64,000 nucleotides of DNA from CAZTDD01 sp964612675 (GTDB lineage Bacteria > Hinthialibacterota > Hinthialibacteria > Hinthialibacterales > JAKPRU01), in the NCBI GenBank assembly GCA_964612675.1, contig CAZTDD010000003.1:76287-140286 (forward strand), given 5' to 3'. Positions 45,068-54,300 of the stretch are shown piece after piece (the stretch's first letter is position 1; each line of letters starts with the position of its first letter). Below the pieces are notes generated by a model. The model worked only from the letters and a program-made list of their open reading frames with translations, made no database searches and had not been told where the DNA came from. The position numbers and the translations under genes are program-made.

Positions 45068-45595
45068 GTGAACGCCACGCAAAGTGCAACGGTTGACGAA
45101 GCGCAAGCAAAGCCGGAAGAGGGTGTTGTAACAAAAGAGGATGATGCCCGGAAGGTGGTCAAGAAGAATATGTATTGGGCCATGGGAATCGGTGTTATTC
45201 CCGTTCCTCTTGTAGACCTTATCGGAATCGTTGGTTTCCAGGCAAAGGCGCTGAAAGAACTCTCACGATTGTACGGAATTCCTTTCTCAGAGCATACAGT
45301 CAAGAATATTCTGGCCACTCTCATCAGCGGCCTGGGATCTGTGTACTTGGGACAGGCTCTGGCCCGAAGTTCAATAAAAATGATTCCTGTTATCGGTCCT
45401 CTCACCTCATTGGCGGCAACACCGCTCATGGCGGGAGCCCTGACCTACGCAACCGGACGCGTTTTTATTCAGCATTTCGAATCCGGCGGAACCTTCCTCG
45501 ACTTCGATCCGAAGGCCGTGCGAGAGTACTTTAAGGAACAGTATCAGGAAGGACTGAACGTCGCGTCCAAGATGAAAAGCGAAAAATCCAGCTGA
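45068..45595 (+). CDS. DUF697 membrane-associated protein (copy 2)
   Basis: 175 residues, starting with GTG at 45068 after a strong AAGGAGG site. It is a clear paralogue of the gene at 42276: VVKKNMYWAMGIGVIPVPLV, LYGIPFSEHTVKNILATLI and VFIQHFESGGTFLDFDP all have counterparts there, while the N-terminal tail is shorter and different. Three hydrophobic stretches suggest membrane insertion or association. A duplicated DUF697 gene split by the leftward lipoprotein-PPTase pair suggests either insertion of that pair between the copies or separate recruitment. Function unknown. Confidence 0.82.
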   Translation: MNATQSATVDEAQAKPEEGVVTKEDDARKVVKKNMYWAMGIGVIPVPLVDLIGIVGFQAKALKELSRLYGIPFSEHTVKNILATLISGLGSVYLGQALARSSIKMIPVIGPLTSLAATPLMAGALTYATGRVFIQHFESGGTFLDFDPKAVREYFKEQYQEGLNVASKMKSEKSS

Positions 45596-45687
45596 CACGC
45601 TGGGGAGCTTTGTTCCGCTTCCACCGCTGGATGTTGACGCTCATAGGGAAGTGAACAGATGACTCTGTTGGAACGGAGGAGTTCACT

Positions 45688-45852
45688 GTGCATACAGCGA
45701 TCCTGATCTACATTGCGCTCTGCGGTCTGATTGGCTTTATCGGGAAAGATCGTACTTTGGGGTTCTGGGGCTATTTTCTGGGTTCCATAATCTTCACCCC
45801 CATTGGCGGCATCCTCCTGTTGTTTCCCTCTGAGAGGAAGGCCAAAGAATAG
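45688..45852 (+). CDS. Small membrane protein, 54 residues
   Basis: A short frame beginning GTG at 45688, preceded by GGAGGAG at a good distance. It encodes a first hydrophobic helix (AILIYIALCGLIGFIG), a short polar turn with KDRTLGFWG, a second helix (YFLGSIIFTPIGGILLLF) and a charged tail ending RKAKE. The composition, ribosome site and the terminator-like hairpin that follows all support a real gene. Two-helix proteins of this type with an FWGYFLGS...TPIGG core occur widely as uncharacterised membrane proteins. No function assigned. Confidence 0.68.
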   Translation: MHTAILIYIALCGLIGFIGKDRTLGFWGYFLGSIIFTPIGGILLLFPSERKAKE

Positions 45853-45876
45853 TTGATTTGTGGATTTACGTTCTCG

Positions 45877-45917
45877 ACGCGGAAAAGCACGCTGCTGCTC
45901 TCCGCGTTTTGTCTTTT
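45877..45917 (+). terminator. Rho-independent terminator candidate
   Basis: ACGCGGA (45877-45883) pairs with TCCGCGT (45901-45907), and the second arm runs into TTTTGTCTTTT. It lies 24 bases after the small membrane protein gene and would end that transcript. The loop is long (17 bases), which lowers confidence. Confidence 0.6.
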
Positions 45918-46285
45918 AATCGAGGAATACGGTTCAACGGACCTTTTCGGATCTTTCCCGAACAATGTTGACCTTTCTCTTACCTAGGATGCGGCGTAGC
46001 CCACGGACTGAAGCTTTGCTAGAGTGTTTCTTTGAGGATTCATTTGTGTCCGTTTTCTGAAGAATAGCTGCAGACCGGCTGTTGAAAACAAGTCTTTTCA
46101 GGATGCGACGAAGGTCACGGAATTCCTTTTTATTGGTTTTGGACATGCCTGGACGGATGAACTCTCGGTTCGACTGCGGAAGAAGATTCTCCGCGAATCG
46201 CCACAATCTGCGAAGCGCGCACTGGTACCAGATACACGGTTCTCTATATATAGACAGCACGAACGCCCTCGGAGGGTGACAACGC
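45918..46285. other. Intergenic stretch upstream of the SPFH/PhnD genes
   Basis: About 370 bases. The right end holds the ribosome site of the first SPFH gene (GGAGG) and an A/T-rich TATATATAG stretch that may be part of its promoter. On the minus strand a lysine/arginine-rich frame of about 70 codons starts at MSKTNKKEF, but it lacks a ribosome site and overlaps nothing conserved that I recognise, so I do not call it. Confidence 0.45.
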
Positions 46286-47269
46286 ATGGATACACATCCG
46301 GTGTTTACCGCAGAGCCGGAACCGGAAAAGCAACCCGATTTGGACTCTCCCGAGTCCAAATCGCGAGGTCTTCTGCGACGGTTTTATGAGTGGACTATTC
46401 ATCGTCGATTCGCAATCGAATTGACCGCCATCATCGTGCTGTTTCTTGGGATCGTTCTCTGGAACCAGGTTTTCGTTACTGTCCATTCCGGTGAACGCGG
46501 TGTTTTTTACAGCCGGTTCTACGGGGGCACCGAAACGGAGTGGACGTATGGCGAAGGCATCCACGCAAAATGGCCGTGGAACAAAATCTATGTTTATGTT
46601 GTGCGCGTTCATCAACGTGGGTGTAAGTTCGACTTTCTGACAAGCGACGCACTCATGGTGCACATCGAGATATCCATCCGCTATCGTCCCCGGATCGAAA
46701 GCCTGGGGTGGCTTCACAAAGACGTGGGGCCGGACTACGAGGAGAGAGTGATTGTGCCTGAGGTCCAATCCGCTCTGCGGAGACTCATTGGCAGACGTCT
46801 TCCCACCGAACTCTATCAAACCAGCAAAGGCCTGCTCGAATCGATGCTGTCCGAGTCGCTGCTTCAAGTTGCCGAACGATACATCGAATTAGACGACCTC
46901 CTGATTAAGCGAATTGTACTTCCGCCGCTGGTAAGCGACGCGATTGAACAGAAACTGCGGCAGCGGGAAATGGCGGCCGCATACGAGTACCGTCTGCTCC
47001 AGGCCGAGCAGGAAGCCTCTCGTAAGAAAATGGAAGGGCAGGGAATACGGGATTTCCAGGACATCGTCTGGGAGGGAATATCGGAACAACTGCTTCGCTG
47101 GCGGGGGATTGAAGCCGCCCTCGAACTCGCAAAATCGCCGAATACCCGCATCATTGTCGTCAGCGGCGAAGACGGCCTGCCGCTTATTTATAATCCTGCG
47201 ATGCTGTCAAACGATCGTGAGATGAGTGCCTCTGAAGAAATCCTGGGCGGTACCGACGACGATGGCTGA
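46286..47269 (+). CDS. SPFH/prohibitin-family membrane protein (copy 1)
   Basis: 327 residues. A polar N-terminus of about 45 residues is followed by one membrane helix (FAIELTAIIVLFLGIVLW). The PHB/SPFH domain starts right after it (VTVHSGERGVFYSRFYGGTE) and runs to about residue 235, then a long charged helix (IEQKLRQREMAAAYEYRLLQAEQEASRKK) typical of oligomerising prohibitins and HflK/C. GGAGG lies upstream of the ATG. Such proteins form membrane microdomain cages and often control proteases or transporters. A close paralogue lies at 49454, with two PhnD-like genes between them, so this set is probably one functional unit. Confidence 0.87.
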   Translation: MDTHPVFTAEPEPEKQPDLDSPESKSRGLLRRFYEWTIHRRFAIELTAIIVLFLGIVLWNQVFVTVHSGERGVFYSRFYGGTETEWTYGEGIHAKWPWNKIYVYVVRVHQRGCKFDFLTSDALMVHIEISIRYRPRIESLGWLHKDVGPDYEERVIVPEVQSALRRLIGRRLPTELYQTSKGLLESMLSESLLQVAERYIELDDLLIKRIVLPPLVSDAIEQKLRQREMAAAYEYRLLQAEQEASRKKMEGQGIRDFQDIVWEGISEQLLRWRGIEAALELAKSPNTRIIVVSGEDGLPLIYNPAMLSNDREMSASEEILGGTDDDG

Positions 47270-47294
47270 GTGAAGGCAATTTGAGGATGGTACA

Positions 47295-48281
47295 TTGAAG
47301 AATTACGCGTTTGCTTCTCTTGTGTTCGCATTGCTTTTGGCGGTCGGCTGCGGTGATGGAGGACCGGGCGGGTCTGACGAAACAGGCACGATGGCAGACA
47401 CGATTGCCGCACTACCCGATGGAAGCGAAGGTGAACCGTTACGGGTAATGTTTACTCCTGCGGAAGGAGGAAGGAAAGACGGCACGATCAGTGAATACAA
47501 ACCTCTCTTCGACACAATTACCGAGGAGTTCAACATCCATTTCACCATTAACGTAGGGGAATCGTATGAGCAGGTTGTCGAAAAGATGGTGGCACATGAA
47601 ATTGACATTGCCTATTTTGGTCCCTTTACATTTTATCAGGCGAAACAGAAGGGAGCCGCCGAGCTGCTCGCTGTGCCTGTCAGCGAAGGAAAATCGGTCT
47701 ATTACTCCGGTATCTTTGTCCTCAGGTCGCTTGGAGCAAGAAACCTCCAAGATCTCAGGGGAAGGCGAGTTGCCTTCGGCGACATCAATTCGACCTCCAG
47801 TTTTGCTTACCCGGTTGCGATGTTGTTGAAAGCCGGTGTAGATCCAATCAAGGACCTGGACGAGATTTACATTACGGGTAGCCATGCGGACGCACTCGCT
47901 GCGTTGGCATCCGGCAAGGTCGACGCTGCCTGCAGCTCGCTGACTCGTTTTCAGAATGCCGTGTCGGAGGGATTGATCGATCCGTTCTCTGTGCGCTTGC
48001 TCCTGGTGAGTGACGCTATCCCTTACCCTCCAATGGCCATGAACGCACATTTGGATTCCTCGGTGAAAACGAGACTTCGACATGCTTTTGCCAATGTCCA
48101 TGAACGACCCGGTGTTGATCCCGAAATGATCCGCGGATATGCGGGCACCAGGGCGTCGCGGTACCGGACCGATTTGCCGGAAGCAAAATTCGACAAAGCA
48201 ATGAAGGAACTCTCGATTGTTACAGACGAATTAAAGAAAGCAATACTCGAAAAAGCGAAAGAAAGCCAAGGGGTACTTTGA
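47295..48281 (+). CDS. PhnD-like periplasmic substrate-binding lipoprotein (copy 1)
   Basis: 328 residues, TTG start at 47295 with GAGGATGG upstream. The N-terminus is a lipoprotein signal ending LLLAVGC. The mature part follows the phosphate/phosphonate-binding PhnD pattern: PLRVMFTPAEGG, a second segment DIAYFGPFTFYQAKQKGAAE, the SVYYSGIFVLRS strand, RRVAFGDINSTSSF and the hinge-following ITGSHADALAALASGKVDAA. It should bind an oxyanion or small acidic ligand in the periplasm. No ABC permease or ATPase for uptake is present nearby, so it may act as a sensor or partner of the neighbouring SPFH proteins rather than as an importer component. Twenty-five bases separate it from the first SPFH gene. 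Confidence 0.88.
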   Translation: MKNYAFASLVFALLLAVGCGDGGPGGSDETGTMADTIAALPDGSEGEPLRVMFTPAEGGRKDGTISEYKPLFDTITEEFNIHFTINVGESYEQVVEKMVAHEIDIAYFGPFTFYQAKQKGAAELLAVPVSEGKSVYYSGIFVLRSLGARNLQDLRGRRVAFGDINSTSSFAYPVAMLLKAGVDPIKDLDEIYITGSHADALAALASGKVDAACSSLTRFQNAVSEGLIDPFSVRLLLVSDAIPYPPMAMNAHLDSSVKTRLRHAFANVHERPGVDPEMIRGYAGTRASRYRTDLPEAKFDKAMKELSIVTDELKKAILEKAKESQGVL

Positions 48282-48342
48282 ATTCTCTCAAATCAGCGAT
48301 GAATGCAACGACAGACATAGACAACCGGCGGGAGGTGGCGTG

Positions 48343-49347
48343 ATGCCGAAAGCGACCCTCCTCGGACTGCTGTTCGCCATAGCCGTCTTTTTTCTGACTG
48401 GATGTGGAAACGACACCGGTACGGGGGCGGAACGATCAACTCGAGCCCAGACACCCGCCGCGCCACGTCCGGATGGCAGCGTTCAACGTCCTCTTCGAGT
48501 CATGCTGATCCCGGCTGAAGGCACCGGAAAAGACGAAACAGTCGCCGATTACAGACCGCTCTTCGACGCCATCACGGAAGCGTTCGATCTGCATTTCGAA
48601 ATCCGTGTAGGAACGTCCTACGAGGCTGTTGTGGCAGAGATGATCGAAGGAAACATCGACATCGCCTATTTTGGTCCTTTGACGTATTACCAGGCGCGCA
48701 CCGCAGGTGCCGCCGAGATTCTGGCTGTCGGGGTCAATCAGGGCAAGTCCGTTTATTATTCCGGAATATTCGCACGCAAGAATGCGGGAATACGAGAATT
48801 GTCGGATTTGGCCGGGAGAAGTGTCGCTTTTGGAGATGTGAACTCGACATCGAGTTTCCATTTCCCAATTTTCATGATGCTGAAAGCGGACATCAATCCC
48901 GTGAAGGATCTGGACACAATCTACATTACAGGTAGCCACGCCGGGGCGCTTGACGCTCTCCTTCACCACAAGGTGGACGCAGCATGCGCTTCTTTTCCCG
49001 CCTTCGAGCGAGCGATCCGGATGGGCGAACTCGATCCCTTCGAGTTCACTCCTGTGGCGATGAGTCAACCCATTCCCTATCCCCCGCTTGCGATGAGTGT
49101 CGAACTCGCACCGTCTGCGAAGGCGAGACTTCGCCACGCATTCAGGAGCATCCATAAACAGGAAGAGGTGACTGCCGACATGATTCGCGGATATGACGGA
49201 ATGGTGGTCGATCGCTACAATACAGACTTTCCCGACTCCGAGTTCGACAGAACGATGGCGAAATTGAGCGCAGTCACAGATAAACTGAAAACCGCGATCC
49301 TTGAGAAGGCGAAAGTCGCCGGCGAAGGAGACGAAGGCACAACGTGA
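48343..49347 (+). CDS. PhnD-like periplasmic substrate-binding lipoprotein (copy 2)
   Basis: 334 residues from ATG 48343; an in-frame GTG three bases earlier is too close to GGAGGT to be favoured. The lipoprotein signal ends FFLTGC. The fold signatures match copy 1 (LRVMLIPAEGTGKDETVADY, DIAYFGPLTYYQARTAGAAE, SVYYSGIFARK, AFGDVNSTSSF, YITGSHAGALDALLHHK), so the two arose by duplication, but the sequences have diverged and may bind different ligands. Copy 1 and copy 2 are 61 bases apart on the same strand. No cognate permease is visible. Confidence 0.88.
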   Translation: MPKATLLGLLFAIAVFFLTGCGNDTGTGAERSTRAQTPAAPRPDGSVQRPLRVMLIPAEGTGKDETVADYRPLFDAITEAFDLHFEIRVGTSYEAVVAEMIEGNIDIAYFGPLTYYQARTAGAAEILAVGVNQGKSVYYSGIFARKNAGIRELSDLAGRSVAFGDVNSTSSFHFPIFMMLKADINPVKDLDTIYITGSHAGALDALLHHKVDAACASFPAFERAIRMGELDPFEFTPVAMSQPIPYPPLAMSVELAPSAKARLRHAFRSIHKQEEVTADMIRGYDGMVVDRYNTDFPDSEFDRTMAKLSAVTDKLKTAILEKAKVAGEGDEGTT

Positions 49348-49453
49348 TTCACCCTTGTATACTTGGAAAAAGTTGATGCTTGTTCTTTTCATGTCGATTC
49401 GCGGTTTGGACTATCCGACCGATGTTAAGAGACGATCGGGATTGTCGTAGAGA

Positions 49454-50464
49454 ATGAATCAAGAGAATAAAGTTCAGTCGGAAACGAGAGATTCGAGCCG
49501 TCGGGGATTTTTCCGTCGTTTTCTCCATTGGTTCAAACGCAATCGCTTTGCCATCGAAGTGGCCGGACTGGTCATTATCATCGTCCTCATCTACTTTTGG
49601 AATTCATTTTTCGTTACGGTTCACCCCGGTCAACGCGGTGTTTTCTACAGTCGATTCTTTGGCGGCACCCAGACAGAATGGACGTACGACGAAGGGATTC
49701 ACTATAAATGGCCGTGGAACCGAATCTATCTCTACTCCATACGCGTGCAACACGAAGAATGCCTCTTCGAGTTTCTGACAAGCGATGCATTGACCGTGCG
49801 TCTCCTCGTCTCCATTCGATACCGTCCTCGAACCGAGAATCTGGGAGTATTACACAAAGAGGTTGGTCCTGGGTATGTCGAAAAGGTGATCGTCCCGGAA
49901 GTCCAGGCCGCGCTCCGGACCTTGATCGGCAGACATCTTCCCACCGAAATCTATCAAACCAAGGAGGGGCTCCTTGAACGAATAATGGCCGAATCCCTTC
50001 TGCAGGTGGCGGAGCGCTACATCGAACTCGACGATCTGCTCATTAAACGAATCGAACTTCCCCCCATAGTCAAGGAAGCCATCGAGATGAAACTCCGACA
50101 GCGCGAGATTGCCGCCGCATACGAATACCGTCTTCTTCAAACCGAGCAGGAAGCGGCACGCAGGAAGATCGAGGCGCAGGGAGTCCGTGATTTTCAAGAT
50201 ATTGTTGCGGAGGGAATATCGGAAGAACTGCTTCGCTGGAGGGGGATCGAGGCGTCCTTGGAACTGGCAAAATCCGACAATCCAAAGCTGCTGATTATCG
50301 GCGCCCGAAAGGAGCAACTGCCGATCATTCTCAATACCGGCGAAACATTCTCCGGTCTTCCGGCTGCTGCGACCCAGTCCACAAGCGCCGCAACCCAGAC
50401 CAGCCCGGCGTTTCAACCCAATCTCAACACAATGTTCAACTCGTTTGCCACAGACAATTGGTGA
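49454..50464 (+). CDS. SPFH/prohibitin-family membrane protein (copy 2)
   Basis: 336 residues. Like copy 1, it has a polar start, one helix (FAIEVAGLVIIIVLIYFW), the SPFH domain opening VTVHPGQRGVFYSRFFGG, and a charged helix (EMKLRQREIAAAYEYRLLQTE) before a variable serine/threonine-rich tail (PAAATQSTSAATQTSPAF). Long blocks such as RYIELDDLLIKRI are shared with copy 1, showing duplication; the last 60 residues differ. The gap to the preceding PhnD-like gene is 106 bases. Together the four genes form a mirrored SPFH-PhnD-PhnD-SPFH arrangement. Confidence 0.87.
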   Translation: MNQENKVQSETRDSSRRGFFRRFLHWFKRNRFAIEVAGLVIIIVLIYFWNSFFVTVHPGQRGVFYSRFFGGTQTEWTYDEGIHYKWPWNRIYLYSIRVQHEECLFEFLTSDALTVRLLVSIRYRPRTENLGVLHKEVGPGYVEKVIVPEVQAALRTLIGRHLPTEIYQTKEGLLERIMAESLLQVAERYIELDDLLIKRIELPPIVKEAIEMKLRQREIAAAYEYRLLQTEQEAARRKIEAQGVRDFQDIVAEGISEELLRWRGIEASLELAKSDNPKLLIIGARKEQLPIILNTGETFSGLPAAATQSTSAATQTSPAFQPNLNTMFNSFATDNW

Positions 50465-50489
50465 TCCCACGCGATGTTTGGGACGTGCC

Positions 50490-51248
50490 TCAATCCCGAA
50501 AAGGATACTGTGCGCGGGTAGACATCTCCTTCAGCGGATACCCGGGTTCGACAACCTTGTGTCGTGTCGATTGGCCTCGAAACAGGCTGTCGATATAGTC
50601 CCATTCCGCAACCACGCCGTTGCGGAACGTCACTGTTGAATAACCGTACCACCAGACTTCCTCGCCGAGAGTCGGGTAACTCGAGACATGTTGGGGGGGA
50701 CCGATGACCTTCAATACTTCCTCGCGCGTTGACTGAAGTCCCACATGAACATCCTCCGTAGGACCCTCTTCTTTCGGTATGTTCAGATTGTTGCTTGCGT
50801 TTCTCCATGCTGTCACCTCGCCCCCACGGAAAGTGACTGAAGAATGTTTGTACCACCAAATCTGTTCCCCGAGATGAGGATAAAACGAAATCCGGGTAGG
50901 AGTTCCCTGCGCCGCGACGATTTCTTCGGTAGAAGCACCGATTCGGATACCGGCGGCACCCGGTTCCTGTGCTCCGAGCGAAATTCGCAACGAGTAACGT
51001 GAATTCACTGAATTGTGCCATTCACTGACTTTCCCCTCGATAAACGTCACCGAGGACAATCCATACCACCAGGTTTCTTGTTGAATTCGAGGGTATTTCG
51101 ATACACGTGTAGGCTGGCCCTGCGCCTCGATCACGGCCTCCCTGGTGGAGCCGACTGTGAAATAACTGTCTTTCTCCTGCGCCGCGATGGAAGTCGCAAA
51201 CGCAGAAGCAATGAGGACGAAGACGATGATGTCTACAGAATGTCTCAC
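50490..51248 (-). CDS. Exported protein with three tandem repeats
   Basis: 252 residues starting at GTG 51248 with no clear ribosome site. An N-terminal signal peptide (IIVFVLIASAFATSIAAQ) is followed by three repeats of about 60 residues. Each contains a pattern like STREAVIEAQGQPTRVSKYP then WWYGLSSVTFIEGKVSEW; the second has STEEIVAAQGTPTRISFYP and the third STREEVLKVIGPPQHVSSYP. The G-x-P-T and WWY...VTF signatures resemble BamE/SmpA-like outer-membrane assembly modules, but three in a row is not something I recognise. It probably sits in the periplasm. It converges with the SPFH copy 2 gene and its function is unknown. Confidence 0.75.
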   Translation of the reverse strand: MRHSVDIIVFVLIASAFATSIAAQEKDSYFTVGSTREAVIEAQGQPTRVSKYPRIQQETWWYGLSSVTFIEGKVSEWHNSVNSRYSLRISLGAQEPGAAGIRIGASTEEIVAAQGTPTRISFYPHLGEQIWWYKHSSVTFRGGEVTAWRNASNNLNIPKEEGPTEDVHVGLQSTREEVLKVIGPPQHVSSYPTLGEEVWWYGYSTVTFRNGVVAEWDYIDSLFRGQSTRHKVVEPGYPLKEMSTRAQYPFRD

Positions 51249-51388
51249 GGTTTATTTCACGACGATCGAGTTTGAGGCTTCACTACGACTACCTCACTAT
51301 GCAACTGCGGCGGGAGAGAACCGTCAAGTGAACTCTAATTCCCTTTACGTTCCCCGCGAACAGTCATCCCCGCGCGGAGGGCCGGGGT

Positions 51389-54300
51389 TTATGGGATATC
51401 CGCTTCGGCCACCCTCTTCAGAACCCGATCCATCGCTTCCAAAAAGCGAGGAATATCCAAAGGTTTCGTCAAGTAATCGTCAAAGCCGGCGGCAAGTCCT
51501 CTTCGGATATCGTTCGCCATAGCGTACGCACTGACAGCAATCACCGGTATTCTCCGTGTGTTCTCATCCGTTCGCAGCCGTTTCAGCGCTTCATACCCGT
51601 TGAGTCCGGGCAGATTGATGTCGAGGAGGATGAGATCCGGGAAATGTGTGCGTGCCAAATCGATACCAATTTGCGCCTCCGGTGCAGACAGCATTCTCGA
51701 ATTCGGAATTCTCGATAGCACCCGCGAAACAAGCTCGAGGTTGGCGGGATTGTCCTCGATGTACAGTACCGTGTGTTCGTATGCGAACCCCTCGTTCTCA
51801 CCCGCAGAATCAGGGCGGGCAATTCTCTGGATTTCGGATGCAGTTTCCTCAGCAAGGGGAAACTCAATATAAAACGTACTCCCTTTAGAGATCTCGCTCT
51901 CGACGCCGATCCGACCGCTCATGGATTCGACCAGACGCTTAGCAATGGTAAGACCGATACCCGTCCCCTCAACAGGACTCTGCTCCGCTCCGAGGCGATT
52001 GAACGGTTCAAAAAGAGCATTGCGAAGCTCGACAGGGATTCCCCTTCCGGTGTCGGCTACATTGAGGCGAATGTAGCCCCCTTCCACGGTTTCACACGAA
52101 AGGGTGACGCTTCCCTCTTCTCTGTTGTATTTGATGGCATTCGAGATCAGGTTGATCAGCACCTGTTTGATGCGCGTTACATCCGCTACAACCACGAAAT
52201 CGTAGTAATCCGTCGCCAGATTGTGAATACGTATACCGAATTGTTCAGCCATGGATTCGGTCAACGTCAGTACCTCTTCAACGGCCGACCCCAGCCGAAC
52301 CGGTTCCAGAGACAGCACTAACTTACCTGACTCGATTCGGGAAAGATCGAGAATCTCATTGATGAGCTCTAGGAGGTGTTTGCCTGCCCTGAGAATCTGA
52401 GCAACGCTGTCTTTCTGTATTGAAGACAACGGTTCGCTTGGATCGCTCTCCAGCAGCTGAGAAAACCCCAGTATCGAATTCATCGGCGTCCGCAGTTCAT
52501 GACTCATTCGCGATAGAAACTCGGATTTGGCCCGGTTCGCGCGCTCAGCGTCCTCCTTGGCGTTCAGCATCGCTTCTTCGATCTGTTGGCGCTGCACCGC
52601 GATGGCGTATAGCGACGCGAGTCGTTCGAGAATCTTCTGATCCTGTTCCGTGTAATCTCGATTCGCATTGGCAACCGCGATCTGTCCAATGAGCTTGTCG
52701 CCCGCCAACGCCGGCGTAGAAAGAAAACGGTGAATCGGCAGATGGCCGTTTGGCGTTCCGGTCGACCGGGGATCATGCGTCGGATCGTTTGTCAGCAGTG
52801 CCTCTCTGTTGTCGAGGACCCATCCCCATAGACCTCCGAATTCCTCGAAGACAATTCTTTTGTCTGGAACTTGACACTCATCCCAAATATCGCGTGTCAT
52901 GGTTGGACACACAAGATGCCCGGTTTGAGGATCGATAAAGCCGACAAACCCGAACGTACTGTTGGTGAGAGTCTCTGCTCCTTCAAGTACCATTTGAGAG
53001 ATATCATCCAGGAATTCGGATTCGATTATCGCTTTCGATAAATCGGCCATGGTGGCATTTACCCTGGATTCTGAAGCAATCGCCTGTTCGGCGTGTCTAC
53101 GTTCGGTCACATCTCGCGCAACGGCGATAACGAGAGAACTGTCTCGGGAACCAATCCCCCGTAGGGAAATCTCAACAGGAAACTCCGTTCCGTCTTTTCG
53201 CCTGTGGACGGTTTCGATGCGGCCGTCTTTTTCCCGGTTTTCCAGGATATCCGTGAAATAATTCCGCAATTGGTCCTCAGTCAACCGAGGCTTGATATCC
53301 TGAGGCCCCATTTGCAGAAACTCCTCTCGAGTGTACCCCAGCATCCGACACGCGGTTTCATTCATATCGACAAACCGCATCGATGCGCTGTCGATTAGGA
53401 ACACGTTGTCAGGCGACATATCGAGTGCCGCACGAAACCGGTGGAGTCTTTCTTCGGCGTTTTTCCGTTCCGTAATATCCAGATGATACTCGATTACCTG
53501 GGTGAGACGCCCTTCCTCGTCAAACAAAGGATGAGCATGAACTTCCACAGTTTGCGTTGCTCCGCCCCGAATCGTATGCACATGCTCGACGACTACCGGT
53601 TGGAATGTGTTTCTTACCTCCTTAATCGGGCAATCGTGATTCGCTCCCGTACATGGATTCCGTCGGCAGTGGGTCATTTCAAAACAATAGCGCGTGTTTT
53701 CAGAATAGTGTGCTTTGGCCGCTGAATTCGCCATAACGACGGAGAAATCGTCGGCATCGATCACAAGAAATGGATGCGCGAGCGATTCGATGATCGTGTT
53801 CAGAAACTGACTTTGCTGTAATGCCTGATGTTCCGCCTGTTTCCGGACGTCGATTTCGTGCTGGAGCCTGCGGTTGGCTTCCACCAGATCCGCTGTGCGG
53901 TTCTTTACACGGACCTCCAGTTCTTCTTGTACCTTCAGTAAAGCTTCCTCGGTCTGTTTTCGCTCGGTGATGTCCTGGAGAATGCCGAGCGACCCGATCA
54001 TTCTTCCTTCTTCGTTTCGGACCTGGACGGCCGCGTTGGCAATCCAGCGTTGGCTTCCGTGGGAAGTCCTTACTCGATAATCGGCACGCCAACTGATTCC
54101 CTCTTTCCCTCTCGCTTTCTTGAGAGCCGCCGCCATCGAAAGGTTCTTCAAATCGCCCTGTAAGACGATCTCCAGTTCATTGGCTTCCCATACTTTTCGT
54201 GTGAATTCTCCGGTTGTATAACCCAGCAATTCTCGTATCCCGGAACCGACAAACTCGTATTTCTCCGAGCAGTAGTCGAGGTAGTATGGAACTGCGCCTG

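Noticed and set aside
45934..46359. Basic minus-strand frame containing MSKTNKKEFRDLRRIL
   Set aside because: No ribosome site and it overlaps the start of the SPFH gene; the internal repeat RDLRRIL/RGLRRIL is short and may be chance.
47439..49392. Minus-strand frames opposite the two PhnD-like genes
   Set aside because: The plus-strand genes have lipobox signals, ribosome sites and family motifs; the antisense frames have none and are parallel only because the two genes are paralogues.
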